This document shows, piece after piece, positions 13,501-24,060 of a stretch of 64,000 nt of DNA. A program made the translations under genes and the position numbers. Where the stretch lies: positions 415,349-479,348 of the forward strand of contig SCFE01000106.1 of the NCBI GenBank assembly GCA_004352715.1, in the 5' to 3' direction. The first letter of the stretch is position 1, and every line of letters starts with the position of its first letter. The notes beneath the pieces were generated by a model. It had not been told where the DNA came from, ran no database searches, and saw only the letters and a program-made list of their open reading frames with translations. This DNA is from Hofstenia miamia (taxonomy: Eukaryota; Xenacoelomorpha; Acoela).

Positions 13501-15656
13501 AACATACTTCAAACCAAAAGACCTCATTAAAATCAAGTGCGCCTGCCCTTTCTTTCATTGAAATCTTTATGGAAATAGCTGATATTGATTCAAAATTCAT
13601 CCATTCCTGATTTGTAATGCTCCCAAAATTTAGATAATTTTAAGTAGTGTCATATTGGCAAAGTATGTCAACAAATTTTTAAATAATTTCATTTTTACGA
13701 TCTGTTATTGTTCTTAGCTTTATTCTCTAGGGTTACCTAATCCCCCATTAGCAGTTTATCACACAAAGTCCCTTGGCTTTAGATGTCTTAGCAAGTAAAC
13801 ATTAAGTTGATAAATGCATGGAAGATGTACAAAGGATAAGGCCAAGGCATGGCAAGCCAAATAACAATTGGTGAGAATCAAACTTATACTATGCCACATA
13901 AAAAATTCATTAACATTTGAAAAAATCAGTTTGAATTTTGAAAAATTAGTGCATTATATGCACTTATAATTAATTCTTCAAAAAATTGTGTTTAATGAAA
14001 ATACGCCTTTTGGAAGAGCTAAACAATTTGTGCCACAACTTGCTGCAGATGAGCAATAGCAATGATTTATTGCTATGAAAAAAGTGATGAAAAATAAAAT
14101 TTGCATTTTGAAATTTTACATTGGTATCTTTTTGATTTTTCAAAACTCTATTGAAATTTTCAGTGAGTAAATTTTTGTAAGTTTCTAACAACTGAAACAT
14201 TGAAGACATTTTTTGTCAATGACTATAAAATGGTCCCAAAATAAGCTAAATCGCCAAAACGTTAAATGTCAGGCTAAAGGTTTGGTAGCCATAGCCAGGT
14301 TTGCTATAGAGTTTTCAACATATGAAAATCTCTGCTCACACATGCTTAATATCCATCTCACAAATGCTAACAATAACACAGTGAAAAATTTTCACAATAC
14401 TTTTATAAGATTAGCATAATTGCAATTTACAGAAACAAAAATGTTTTGGTAACTAGCCCACATGCTGAATGGTTTACCTTTGTAAGAGCCCCTTGTTAAA
14501 AGTTAGCACCACACCACTGATATATACCTTTAATATTTCAACTCTTCACTCTTCAATAACCATGTTTAATTCATGCTAAAAATTGATGTTGGCAAAAAAA
14601 TTGGAATTCGTTTTGGTACTCTCTAAACATGACACATTATTTGTAATCTTAACAGTCTCTCCTCATTTGTTTGTCTCGGTAAACCAAATGGGAAATATAA
14701 ATTTTAGCCTTGTGCAATTTTCGAGTAGGTTTGATTAAATGCCTCATTATTGTTCAACCGAGTGTTTTAAGTACAGGAAAAGAGCAGAATCTGATACGAG
14801 ATTTCAACACAACTTAGCATCATTTTCAAAGCGAATTCACAGGTTTAAATTATATTAAAAATTTTTCTCTTAAATTGTCTGAAAAGGAACATTGATGAGG
14901 TTTTACAGCAATCACTGTCAAAGAATGATTTTCTTTCTAGAGTATCAAAACATTATTGAATGGGTGAATTTGTTATTGACACGATTAGTCGTATTGTATT
15001 GCAGATGAGATTCTCATTTGTCAAGAATCACTTAAATTTCTCATAATGGTTTCACAACTTAAACTCTTTAGTAATGTTGACGTTTATAACCTTCAGAATT
15101 TAAAAGATGTTAAATCGGGATCACTCCAAAAATTGCTCAACAATGCTAAACGGACATTGCGCTTGCATATAAAAGTTGAGTGCAAAAATTGTCAAGCCCT
15201 GGGACGAGTATGTCTTGTCTGTCAAGTCAATCGACCGAAAGATTTGCTGTATACATTTGATGAATCTACAATCGTAAGTTTAATCTGTTGTAGATTAATG
15301 CTACAAACATTTGAATTTATTAGACCTAAACAAAACATTCATATGTAGACAACTATGTAAATGTAATTTCCATGGATCAAAATGCATTCTCAATCATATC
15401 ATTTTTAGATCTGTTATTTAAAAAGCATGCTTTCCATAATAAATGATATATTCATCCATTTTAACATTTAATATCATAATGTTCAAATTTCGCCTAATGA
15501 ATTTGTTGGATAATAAGATAAAAATAAAAATTAAAACCCACTATTTTTAAGTTCAATGTTTAGTGCTGTAACAATTGTGGAAGCTGCTATCATAAGAAGT
15601 GCTTCAATCGGATTAAAAAGAGTTGTATGTATTGTAAAAACTGTAGCTATGCATGA
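4016..15656 (+). CDS. RUBCN: Rubicon/Pacer-like autophagy regulator, multi-exon gene (possibly 5'-incomplete)
   Basis: Visible exons: 4016-4513, 5294-5561, 8703-8936, 9998-10250 (or 10228), 15005-15273 and 15564-15656. Joined, they encode the layout of the Rubicon family: an ENGHMYLCELSIYAIEAM helix like the ENAHF segment of Rubicon and Pacer, the acidic and DVLALNLLQQFEK region, then the Rubicon-homology (RH) domain with CRGCG, RYC...FCVACH, WDF, a helical core, CKNC...CLVC and a terminal CCNNCGSCYHKKCF...CMYC cluster. RH domains bind zinc and, in studied members, Rab7; family proteins tune PI3K-complex activity in autophagosome and endosome maturation. Splice phases fit at 4513/5294 (phase 0), 5561/8703 (phase 1, making ATG across the junction), 8936/9998 (phase 1, making Ser) and 15273/15564 (phase 0). 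The fourth junction is uncertain. DEF8 and PLEKHM1 share the RH domain, but the N-terminal segment favours Rubicon/Pacer. An N-terminal RUN domain was not securely found. A possible AATAAA lies at 15986. Confidence 0.8.
4607..4937. mobile_element. Short hAT-like element in intron 1 carrying a LINE fragment
   Basis: Termini CAGGCGCGCAATTAGCC and, on the opposite strand at the other end, CAGGGGCGCAACCAAGG share 13 of 17 bases, of the CAGGGGCG type common in hAT elements. The flanking 8-mers ttattaat (4599-4606) and ttaataaa (4938-4945) agree at 6 of 8, as expected of an old 8-bp target duplication. Only 331 bp long and without transposase, so non-autonomous. About 200 bp of its inside is LINE-derived. 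The terminal match could be chance. Confidence 0.4.
4703..4907 (-). pseudogene. LINE reverse transcriptase fragment (C-terminal part)
   Basis: On the minus strand one reads YKYLGV, then after a one-base frame change MKMRLRKEYKRRVRKVL followed by LNGQNSIKAFNTWAIPVLRYSA. This is the post-palm segment of a non-LTR retrotransposon reverse transcriptase found in many invertebrate LINEs. It is antisense to the Rubicon-like gene and lies wholly in its first intron. The frame change, the isolated fragment and an N at 4913 mark it as dead. Confidence 0.65.
5294..5561 (+). CDS. RUBCN: Rubicon-like exon 2
   Basis: Acceptor ...GATAG at 5292-5293 and donor CAA|GTAAGA at 5562. The 89 codons start FYEIRKKLYSAGDEDD and include PDVLALNLLQQFEK...LDELEWME, matching the conserved segment shortly before the RH domain of Rubicon and Pacer. 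The incoming phase 0 fits exon 1. The outgoing phase 1 nucleotide (A) joins TG of the next exon to make ATG (Met). Confidence 0.72.
5627..8702. other. Intron 2 of the Rubicon-like gene
   Basis: AT-rich intron holding a Tc1-type relic (listed separately) and a short open segment at 7299-7422 (+) that ends in a good GTGAGT donor. The latter encodes GIRAVDFFELALSLVASGYF. It is 124 nt, so including it would shift the Rubicon frame. I see nothing else supportable. Confidence 0.5.
6668..6989 (+). pseudogene. Tc1-type transposase C-terminal relic
   Basis: In shifting frames the + strand reads RIFQQNGASGDTALLIKDS, then SPPDLKNIEYFENN, then a basic tail beginning atgccttagtttgtcg. These correspond to the Q(Q/D)NA.(P/G)HTA, SPDLNPIE and final MP.R..AVI...G..T.Y blocks of Tc1-family transposases. 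Several stops and frame changes are present, and the catalytic block is already altered (NGASGD for DNA.PH). It is an ancient relic in the intron; no inverted repeats were located. Confidence 0.55.
8703..8936 (+). CDS. RUBCN: Rubicon-like exon 3, start of RH domain
   Basis: Acceptor AATTTTAG at 8701-8702 and donor CCAA|GTAAGA at 8937. It encodes GWGQFSQWIPLKFHIYT...QLQKQGYQCRGCGD...WRYCNYTTTYFCVACHSKEEMPLP. This is the beginning of the RH domain: the W-x-P strand, CX2CG, then RYC followed by FCxxCH, with the zinc-binding cysteines and histidine intact. Incoming and outgoing phases are both 1 and match both neighbours, which is strong support for the exon chain. Confidence 0.8.
9998..10250 (+). 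CDS. RUBCN: Rubicon-like exon 4, helical core of RH domain
   Basis: Acceptor TACTTAG at 9996-9997. With exon 3 the junction codon becomes AGT (Ser): PLPS|HILHQWDFRPFQVS. The W-D-F motif followed by (K/P)xxVSxxAKDLL is characteristic of RH domains, and LLYKKVGSLAKTRMLRNHLKEL...CQEANNIL fits the long helical middle. Two donors are possible. AG|GTAAAT at 10251 gives the best alignment (EPHIYR) but leaves phase 2. TTGG|GTATAG at 10229 leaves phase 1, which fits the acceptor at 15004. Confidence 0.75.
10645..10952. repeat. (TA)n microsatellite spanning an assembly gap
   Basis: Pure TA repeat at about 10645-10670 and again at about 10938-10952, separated by 267 N. Matching repeat on both sides suggests the gap is simply the unassembled middle of one long TA microsatellite, inside intron 4 of the Rubicon-like gene. 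Confidence 0.85.
12653..14519. mobile_element. Non-autonomous hAT-like element, 1867 bp
   Basis: The ends are CAGTGGTGTAGTG and, inverted, CAGTGGTGTGGTG (12 of 13 identical), the classic CAGTGGTGTAG terminus of hAT elements. Flanking 8-mers gtatatac (12645-12652) and atatatac (14520-14527) agree at 7 of 8, matching the 8-bp hAT target duplication. A 13-bp subterminal direct repeat CCCCTTGTTAAAA occurs at 12679 and 14489. Inside are only short open segments (minus 13364-13600, minus 13970-14209, plus 14213-14419) with no recognisable transposase, so it would have depended on a partner. It lies within intron 4 of the Rubicon-like gene. Confidence 0.75.
15005..15273 (+). CDS. RUBCN: Rubicon-like exon 5, RH domain zinc region
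   Basis: Acceptor TATTGCAG at 15003-15004 and donor ATC|GTAAGT at 15274. It encodes SQLKLFSNVDVYNLQNLKDV then a helix and VECKNCQALGRVCLVCQ, matching the HLYSL-type helix and the C-x-x-C...C-x-x-CQ zinc cluster of RH domains. The outgoing phase 0 is exact for exon 6. The exon could start later than 15005; the incoming phase (1) fits the alternative donor at 10229, not the one at 10251, so a microexon or an error in the sequence remains possible. Confidence 0.7.
15564..15656 (+). CDS. RUBCN: Rubicon-like terminal exon with last zinc cluster
   Basis: Acceptor GTTTAG at 15561-15563. In phase 0 it reads CCNNCGSCYHKKCFNRIKKS, then CMYCKNCSYA and TGA at 15654-15656. The CxxCxxCYHKxCF...CxxC pattern is the C-terminal zinc cluster that ends Rubicon-family RH domains. 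The coding stretch is only 30 codons. Confidence 0.78.
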   Translation, partial: CCNNCGSCYHKKCFNRIKKSCMYCKNCSYA

Positions 15657-17856
15657 TTTTTGTAAATTGATTCTTGGAATTTAATGCAATTAAGAAATGT
15701 TTTTCTCGTTTTAGTTAGTGGATTGGCCGTGTTCATTTTAACCTCCTGGGGCTTGAGATCCAAATAATTTATTTTATTTATTCAGTCAGCCTTAGTTGCC
15801 ATTGATGGAAAACATAAAACATGGCAGTTTGCAAACATTAGGAACTTTTTAGTTTCAAACTGAATTTTCTTGTATCAGATATGATACATTCAGCATGAAG
15901 TTGCACTTTTAAGGAAATAAGGAAATTCAGAAAAAACATTCAATATTACAATACATGTAAAAATACAATTCATTCAAACAACAAAAATAAAAATTTTTTT
16001 GTATTTGTGGAAATCTCGAAAACAAAAAAATTCTTCTGGAATTTACTTCATGAAAATGTCAAGAGAAGTTTTCTCATTTTTGGTATTGTTGAATATTTCA
16101 GAGGAGCATTAGCGTGTTTGAAATTGATATGCATTATTGTGAATTCAAATACTGTCCTGCTAATTTTGCTTGCACTTCTTTGATTCTGGTCCATCACCTG
16201 CATTTTCAAAATCAAATAAGTCACTAATGCTATCTATTGCGTCATCAAAGTTTATGGTATTCGGAGAATAAAAGTGAAATCTCATGATTAGCAGAATCTT
16301 CTTATAAAACAGCATCAGAGTCATCACCATTATTATTAGCAGCATAAAGAAAGTCAATTGTGTTAAGTTCACTAAGTCATTTTGAGGCATCAATTTCAAG
16401 AATAAAGGTACAATTCAAGCAGAAATGTATCATATATGATTCTGTAGTAACTTTTTCAATAGCGTCCATTAATTATGTTTTCCCAACCAATAAGATTACA
16501 GCATATCAAACAGGAGAATTTTGAAACAGTATTTACTTATCACATTAGCGGCTGCCTTTGATCAATGGACAATAAAGTTGTAATTAGTTGTTGATAAAGT
16601 TGTAATTAGTTGTTGCTCATCCAGAACTTCAGCATCCTGCTGATTTACCAGAGTCATGGTATAGGCACGCTGATTTTGGATTAAGACTATTGCTACATGA
16701 CATTTAATTAGTACCTATGGAAATATAATATCACATTTAAGATGAAAAATAAGCAAGCCAATAAGCACAGGGCCACTTTATAAAATGTATCATATATAAT
16801 TTTCTCTCTGAAGGTTAAGTGATTGATCGTTGAAAATGTGACAAAAATTTTAAATCAATATAAAACATATCTAAACAATGCAACTATATTACATATTTCG
16901 TAACACTTATAACAGCAAACGTGCTTTTAGCAATATGTATATGCTTTATGCACAAATAGCTGTTTTATCTATTTCAAAAATCAGCGATTTTATTATCATT
17001 GATGCCTTGACACATGTTACAGCGTCAGCAATTTCCAATTGGTTAGGCTGGCTATTAGTCAATGACGGGATGATATTATCTTTGAGGAAACTCCAGATAG
17101 GTTCAGTGATATTTTGCGGGATACCGTATTCAGATGAGTAAGATCCTTAGAACGACTAGGCAAGAAATTTCTAAGATACGCTTACTTGGCAGCATGCTAT
17201 TGCATAGATTTATATATTTGGGTTTATAGAAAATATAGACAAAGATCGCTGATTGACCACGTGGTATTAGGTCGTCTCATCATGTTGCTACCATGTTGTT
17301 TCAATGCCATCACATTGACGTCTCCTTGTTGTTGCATTGTTACTTTCAACCATTTTACACAAGCGCTTTAATTATTCGAACTATAATTGTAGACAGTTGA
17401 CATGTTTTGATGTACAATAACAGGAACTTTCCGCAGTTTGCTTCTGGTCTTCCTAGTTGTTCTACGATAAGACAGGTTGGTGTGCTATATGTTTTTTATT
17501 ATCTGCACAAATTTTGCTTCCCGATGGTTGAACTCGGGTGAATGGCTCCTCTTTAACTCGCATTCCCTTTCATTATCCAAGAGAATGTCCAGATTCATAT
17601 AATCGTTGAATGAATACCATAGGTTGATGTTAACAATCGACAAAATCTGATGTTTTAATAGCAGGTTTTGATGTATTGGCGAAATTGATACTTACTCTTT
17701 AATATTAGACTGAGCAAGCTGTACAACAAGTAACTCTCTTGAAGGCCATTTGTTATTCTTGTTTTTGTATCGTCGAAGAAGAATGCTCCAAAATAGCATT
17801 GCAAAAAAACAGTATTATTATATATGAGAGACACACTAAAATCATGCTCAGAATTG
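15657..17856. other. Intergenic, no recognised gene
   Basis: AT-rich. A minus-strand open segment at 16160-16399 ends in an acidic tail (FDDAIDSISDLFDFENAGDG) and could be a small exon or chance. A 22-bp unit ataaagttgtaattagttgttg is tandemly duplicated at 16572-16615. On the minus strand at 17560-17390 a basic stretch (NLSYRRTTRKTRSKLRKVP) suggests a decayed transposon protein, but I cannot place it. Confidence 0.4.
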
Positions 17857-18629
17857 CAGTGGCGGATACAGAACTATTATTTAGAGGGGCCCAATCTAAG
17901 ATAAAATGCTAAGTACATAATTGGGTAATATGGGTGCTTAAAAAGCATTGAATTTTTATGCGTGAACTTCACCATCATTTGGTGACTCTAAAAATACAAA
18001 TATACTATTTGTGCAACTTCACAAGGCCCAACATATTTTTTATAAATTTCAATTATTTAATTGTAGTAACATTGACAGTGGGCAACTGTGTGAAATTGTA
18101 TCAAATTTTTCAACAAAATAGGATTATTTTTAGAAACAACGGTATTTTTGTGCAATATTTTTCACGAAAATATGCACTAAATTGAATACATTATGTATTT
18201 CAAATTATGGCATTTCATTGTGCACACAAATGAGAAATTTTTGGTGCATTTTAATTGATATAGGATTAAGTAAGGTATAAAATGTTAACACAAAATTATG
18301 AATGCATGACTACTCGTCAAATTTTGTTGAATATTTCGATAAAATTCAAGAAATTCAAAAAAACCAAAATGCAAAAATTTCGGTAAAATTAGTGTAATTT
18401 TAAAATTACAAAAAAATATGGTGGGTTTTGAGAAATTACAGAAGTGGTTCATAATTTTTGGAGGAGGTGCATGTTGGTGAAGTCCGCCCATATTATTGAA
18501 TTTGAATACAAATATTTGATGCCCAGTATGGTGCACAAAAGAATTTCGTTTGTAATTTTTTGCACCATTTTAACAAACTATTCTTACTTTAGAGAGGGCC
18601 CCCTCACCCCCCCTCTGTATCCGCCCCTG
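17857..18629. mobile_element. Non-autonomous hAT-like element, 773 bp
   Basis: The left end CAGTGGCGGATACAG and the inverted right end CAGGGGCGGATACAG match at 14 of 15, a hAT-type terminus. The flanking 8-mers cagaattg (17849-17856) and caccattg (18630-18637) agree at 6 of 8. G-rich or C-rich tracts (gaggggccc near the left end, gggccccctcacccccc near the right) follow the termini. No transposase frame is present. The right end lies 14 bp from the 18644-19643 gap. Confidence 0.72.
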
Positions 18630-18643
18630 CACCATTGCATAGT

Positions 18644-19643
18644 NNNNNNNNNNNNNNNNNNNNNNNNNNNNNNNNNNNNNNNNNNNNNNNNNNNNNNNNN
18701 NNNNNNNNNNNNNNNNNNNNNNNNNNNNNNNNNNNNNNNNNNNNNNNNNNNNNNNNNNNNNNNNNNNNNNNNNNNNNNNNNNNNNNNNNNNNNNNNNNNN
18801 NNNNNNNNNNNNNNNNNNNNNNNNNNNNNNNNNNNNNNNNNNNNNNNNNNNNNNNNNNNNNNNNNNNNNNNNNNNNNNNNNNNNNNNNNNNNNNNNNNNN
18901 NNNNNNNNNNNNNNNNNNNNNNNNNNNNNNNNNNNNNNNNNNNNNNNNNNNNNNNNNNNNNNNNNNNNNNNNNNNNNNNNNNNNNNNNNNNNNNNNNNNN
19001 NNNNNNNNNNNNNNNNNNNNNNNNNNNNNNNNNNNNNNNNNNNNNNNNNNNNNNNNNNNNNNNNNNNNNNNNNNNNNNNNNNNNNNNNNNNNNNNNNNNN
19101 NNNNNNNNNNNNNNNNNNNNNNNNNNNNNNNNNNNNNNNNNNNNNNNNNNNNNNNNNNNNNNNNNNNNNNNNNNNNNNNNNNNNNNNNNNNNNNNNNNNN
19201 NNNNNNNNNNNNNNNNNNNNNNNNNNNNNNNNNNNNNNNNNNNNNNNNNNNNNNNNNNNNNNNNNNNNNNNNNNNNNNNNNNNNNNNNNNNNNNNNNNNN
19301 NNNNNNNNNNNNNNNNNNNNNNNNNNNNNNNNNNNNNNNNNNNNNNNNNNNNNNNNNNNNNNNNNNNNNNNNNNNNNNNNNNNNNNNNNNNNNNNNNNNN
19401 NNNNNNNNNNNNNNNNNNNNNNNNNNNNNNNNNNNNNNNNNNNNNNNNNNNNNNNNNNNNNNNNNNNNNNNNNNNNNNNNNNNNNNNNNNNNNNNNNNNN
19501 NNNNNNNNNNNNNNNNNNNNNNNNNNNNNNNNNNNNNNNNNNNNNNNNNNNNNNNNNNNNNNNNNNNNNNNNNNNNNNNNNNNNNNNNNNNNNNNNNNNN
19601 NNNNNNNNNNNNNNNNNNNNNNNNNNNNNNNNNNNNNNNNNNN
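18644..19643. other. Assembly gap, 1000 N
   Basis: A run of exactly 1000 N, a typical placeholder for a gap of unknown size. Any open frame across it is meaningless. Confidence 0.95.
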
Positions 19644-21089
19644 AGGCANATAGTTATGCATTATTTGCAAGAGATTCTATCGACATATTTCCAAACCGGT
19701 CATTGAAAGACGTAACCTAACAGAATTTTATCTCCCTACAACTGCACAAGTTTTAATTTTTCAACATACTAATGCCTATGCGAATAAAGACAAAGTCCGC
19801 ATCAAGTTATTTTTAGACTGATCGCCTGCTCGTGGGTTAGGGTTAGACAGAAACTTTTAGCAATGTAATAGAAAATATAACAAAAAGTTGCAAAAGTATG
19901 ACACTACACATGATATATAATGTTATCTGGGCATGACCAGGACCCACAAATTATTGCCAAAATATTGAATTACGCATGGATACTTTCCAATGTGTACAAT
20001 TAATATTGGATTGCTGAGAATGAGGATTAATTACAAAGTGGAATGTGCTACAAAAACTGGTGATTTGGATATTCATTTGAAAAAATAAGAACTTAATGCG
20101 TATATTGAACTACTGTGCCTTAAATATACTCTGAACCAGCATAACTTCCAAACAAGAGGAATGTGGAATGTTGATATTGGTTGCCCAAGATTCTAAGCAA
20201 CGTTGTCAAGAAGGAAGTGCTTCATGAAAATATAGAAATATGTTTGTTTCGACGACCTCAATACAAGGAACCAGTGCTTGGAAACTGCCAAATTTGGATT
20301 ATTCTCTGAAGTTCTTCCAACTTGTGTTGAGAATTCCCAAAAACCTAGTCCCCAACTATCACTTCCCATCACCGAGCAGTTACTACAAACGAATGTGAGA
20401 TGCCCCTTCACTCATGCCCCTTCAGCGTCAAATTTTAGATGCTGGATGAAATTTAAAACGAGTAACAACAACATATATTTGAAATCTTTTGTATATATAC
20501 ATGTATTAAGCTTACAAACTTATTAATAATATAGACAATGCATCTTTTTTCATATGAGCTTCGTTATCACAGAAATCTTTTTGTTTCTTGGAAAAACTTA
20601 TAAACTAAATATAAATAATTAAATATTTTTAACTCATTGCTCTTGAGTAGTACATTATATGCTATAATGTGATATAATTGATATTTTTACTTACATTAAT
20701 TTTTTTCAACTTCTATGAAAAATTTATAATACTTTTTCAATGATTGTACTGGATTCCGATTGGTTTCATAACGATTTGAATAATTTTCAGAATCCGTTCT
20801 TCATTAATTTTCTACTTACTTTGTTTTAGCAAATGTTATTGTTCTTAAATTAAATGATTAGAAATATTCGATTTTCTTTCCAAAATATAGATATTCGAAA
20901 AGCTTCAAATGATTTTTGATGGCATTTACACATTATTTGTTTTTGATTTTTTTAATGTTTTTTCATCACTTAAATACTTTCTCAAATTTCGATTTTGCTT
21001 TTTTTTAGTTTGTTAATATACAGGATGAGTACAAGAAATGAGATAGAAAAAGTGATCGAAAGAGTATTACCCTCCATTCTATTGTCCAC
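19644..21089. other. Intergenic, no recognised gene
   Basis: AT-rich. A + strand open segment at about 20250-20480 (TNVRCPFTHAPSASNF near its middle) is less AT-rich than its surroundings and could be a degraded exon or element piece; I do not recognise it. The rest shows nothing. Confidence 0.4.
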
Positions 21090-23439
21090 TTTTTTGAATT
21101 GATCATATACCACACGCCATTTTCTTTATGGTATTGTTTACCTCGTTTCCAAAATTCAATTTATTATCAATTACTACTCCAAAACATTTCATTTTCAATG
21201 ATTTCTAAATGACGTTGTTAGATATCAATACTTTCTAATGTTGATTCATTTCTTCTATTTTTACCTGTCCAATGGTTCATATTTTTTCATATCTTATATA
21301 ATTTTGATCTCCAGTTTCCAATAGCATAAAGCAAAGCATCATTTGTAGAGGTAATTTTATAACTGAAACTTTTCGGTACATTTTCTTCAAATCTTTTATT
21401 ACATTGTTATATATTGGTGTAACTTTAGCCATTTTTAAATAATCAGGATATGTTGATTCTGACAAACATTGATTAAATAAGTTACATTCACAGAGTTCTC
21501 AATAAAATACCTATAGCACCTTTCAACAACCAGAGAGGAAATTCACAATGACGTTTATCTTTGTTCCAATTAATTTTCTTTGTTTCTTTGTAAAATTTTG
21601 TTGAAATTTTATTTCTTAATATTTTATAATGATTATAGTTGGCTTTCGTTTTAATTGACACAACATTGAGTAGGCCTTTTTCTTTTTTAATTCATTCTTT
21701 TGTTTTTTTTAGAAATCCATATCTTCCACGCTTTGTTGTCATTATTTACATTGTGTTTTTGAATCTTTGTAATTGGACAAAGCTTATGATAAATATTTGT
21801 TAAATTATTGATTATAAACATCATTTTTGGATCCACTGGTGTGCCAAAGTAGTAATCATTCCTGCTTAAATTCACCAATTCCTTCAAAAATTAATTGTTA
21901 TTAAAGTATTTCTTTGAATGAAATCTTTTAGTGCAATATAGCCGTGACTCTGTTTGAGTCTTTATGTTGATAAATATTAGCAAGTGATCTGATATAACAA
22001 AATCTGTAAAAAAAACTTCATATCAATTAATATTTGAGATGTCAGTAATGGTATAATCAATCAAAGAATACTTAACAAAGGTGATATGCGTTGGTATGTT
22101 TTTATTTAGAACTTCCATATTAAAGATATCAATTCGATCGGTAATTTTTTCTTTTTTTCTATTTCACAAATGTAATTTTGGTTATGATTACCCATAATAA
22201 TATTTAAGTTTGTTGCTTGGTTTGCAATGGAAATTTCTGTGTATACGTTTTCTTCAAAAACTTGAAATAATTGTTTCTTACTACTAATTAAAATTGATCA
22301 AATATCTCCACATAAATTAAATTGAGCCCACAAGCTATCAAATTCAGAAATTTTTTTAGAAATATCATCTCTGATTATTGGTTTGAATTGCATGGTATAT
22401 TAACAGAATACCACCACCTCAAGATTTGTTTTTTAAATCCTATCTTCTACCTCTTCGAAAAATCAAAAATTTATTATTTAAACTTTTTAAATAGTCATTA
22501 GACTTTAACCAAGTTTCTGTAATGCCAATGACTGTACAGTCATAAAGATTCTAAATTTGATTGTAAAATTTATCTACTTTATTTATTATACTTTGGAAAT
22601 TTGTTATTTACTAACTTCAATTTATTTTGTTTAGTTACATTTTTTTGACTTTACTTTGTTACAGTGTATAATATTTTCGTATACAATTTTGTTGCAATCA
22701 CGATTGCAAAATGAAAAGAAATGAAATATCTATATTTAGAGTTGCTTTTGTTAGTTAACTGTAGTTGATTTTATAAATTGGACACCTTTCTAAATGCGTT
22801 TTGATTTTATATGATTTCTTAAATATATTTGAATTTTTGCTGTTGATCTATTTATGCATTTCTTTAATATTTTTAACTGGACAATTCTTATAGTGGCGAC
22901 TATCCATGCAGTACATACAGTTAGATGTTCTCATTGAGCATACCTTTGTAGAATGACCATATCGATATTGATTACAATTACTACATTTTCTGACATAATG
23001 ATCAAAAGTACAAACAGTTCCAAAACCAAGTTTCATTTTTCTTCCACAAAACATGTCTCAATATTGAAGAAACCTTCATTATTAATACTTTGTATTTGTC
23101 TTAGTTGCTAACTTTACTATATATGAATTCACAATCAACAAATATTTTAGACTTAAATTGCTAAGCATTAGTTAAGTCTTCATTTAAAGGTATATTAACA
23201 GTCTTGATTTTTGTCATAAGTTTGATCGATTTTTTATGCTTATGTAGCTCAATTTTCTGAGTACTTTTTGTGTTATATAGTATTTCTACTCGTTTTCCCC
23301 CTTTGCTCGAATTTTTTCCCATTACTTTCCCTTTTTTGAAATAATTTTTACTCTCGCTACATCTTTTTCTCCATCCCAAATATGCTTTTTGTATCATGAA
23401 CATATTATAATATAATATAAAAGTGATTTTTAAAAACAT
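21090..23439 (-). mobile_element. Degraded LINE (ORF1 with zinc knuckles, endonuclease, reverse transcriptase)
   Basis: Reading right to left on the minus strand: an ORF1-like product (23439-22848) ending in KCSNCNQYRYGHSTKVC and NCMYCMDSRHYKNCPVK, two CCHC-type knuckles; then an endonuclease remnant with SGGGILLI-like and MGNHNQNY pieces (about 22440-22150) and a KIWISKKNKRMNKK linker (about 21700); then reverse transcriptase pieces STYPDYLKMAKVTPIYN (21430-21470), STNDALLYA (about 21340) and KCFGVVIDNKLNFGNEVNN (about 21200-21130). Order and motifs are those of a two-ORF jockey/CR1-type non-LTR element. The segment between VTPIYN and STNDALL is shorter than expected, so about 35 residues of palm appear deleted. 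Many stops and frame shifts. The first knuckle has six residues between its second Cys and His instead of four. Confidence 0.7.
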
Positions 23440-24060
23440 ATAAACCCCTATAGAGAAAAATCATATTTGGTTTGTGGAAAAACGATGTGGTTTGGGGAAA
23501 ATTGTATTTCAGAAAAGGGAAAGCAATATATAAAAATGGGAAAAAAATTAAAACAAAAGTGGAAAACCGATTAGAAATACTAAATTTGCATCTTCATCAG
23601 TTTTACAAATTATGATAACATAATTTTTGTCATTTACTTCCATTGTTGCACACTTGGCCATTTCATTCTCAAATTATTAATTTTGAACAATTTCTTACAT
23701 TTTCTTTTACATTTAAAGTTTCGTCATTATTTATTAAATGATATGACTAATTGTTACTTAAATACTTTCTAAGGTTGAAAATTCTTTGATTGGAGGAGTA
23801 ATCGTATACATTTTCACACTGCCTTTTTAAGCATTTGATGAATTTGGAGTTTATGCCACAAACAATATCTTCATGTTCAAGTTTTAATGTAACTGATAAT
23901 CTTAGTTAATAAATTCATCCAGACTAGAAAAATCTCTAAATTGCGCGTTTATTCATCTATCCTCTATAAAAGGACTAGCCTTTAGAATTTATGAATGTTG
24001 CATGTGATTGTTCATTAAGCAAACAATAAATCTTACCGCTTAACAATCTTTCAACAAATC
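23440..24060. other. Spacer, nothing recognised
   Basis: AT-rich stretch between the LINE and the piggyBac relic with no supportable feature. Confidence 0.5.

Larger units (their letters stand above)
10251..15004. other. Intron 4 of the Rubicon-like gene
   Basis: About 4.75 kb including a gap. It holds a (TA)n tract broken by the 10671-10937 N run, a locally GC-richer patch at about 11190-11390 (minus frame reading ILLGHAVEEISDPAARL, unrecognised), and the 1.87-kb hAT-like element at 12653-14519. The rest is AT-rich without recognisable coding. Confidence 0.5.

Noticed and set aside
16160-16399. 79-codon minus-strand frame with acidic tail
   Set aside because: No homology recognised and no clear splice sites; not enough to call a gene.
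18444-19720. Very long open frames across 18444-19720
   Set aside because: They consist almost entirely of N; the same holds for frames spanning the gaps at 10671, 53116, 58172 and 60405.
20193-20526. Overlapping open frames on both strands near 20.3 kb
   Set aside because: Neither has a recognisable motif; listed only as an unassigned less AT-rich patch.
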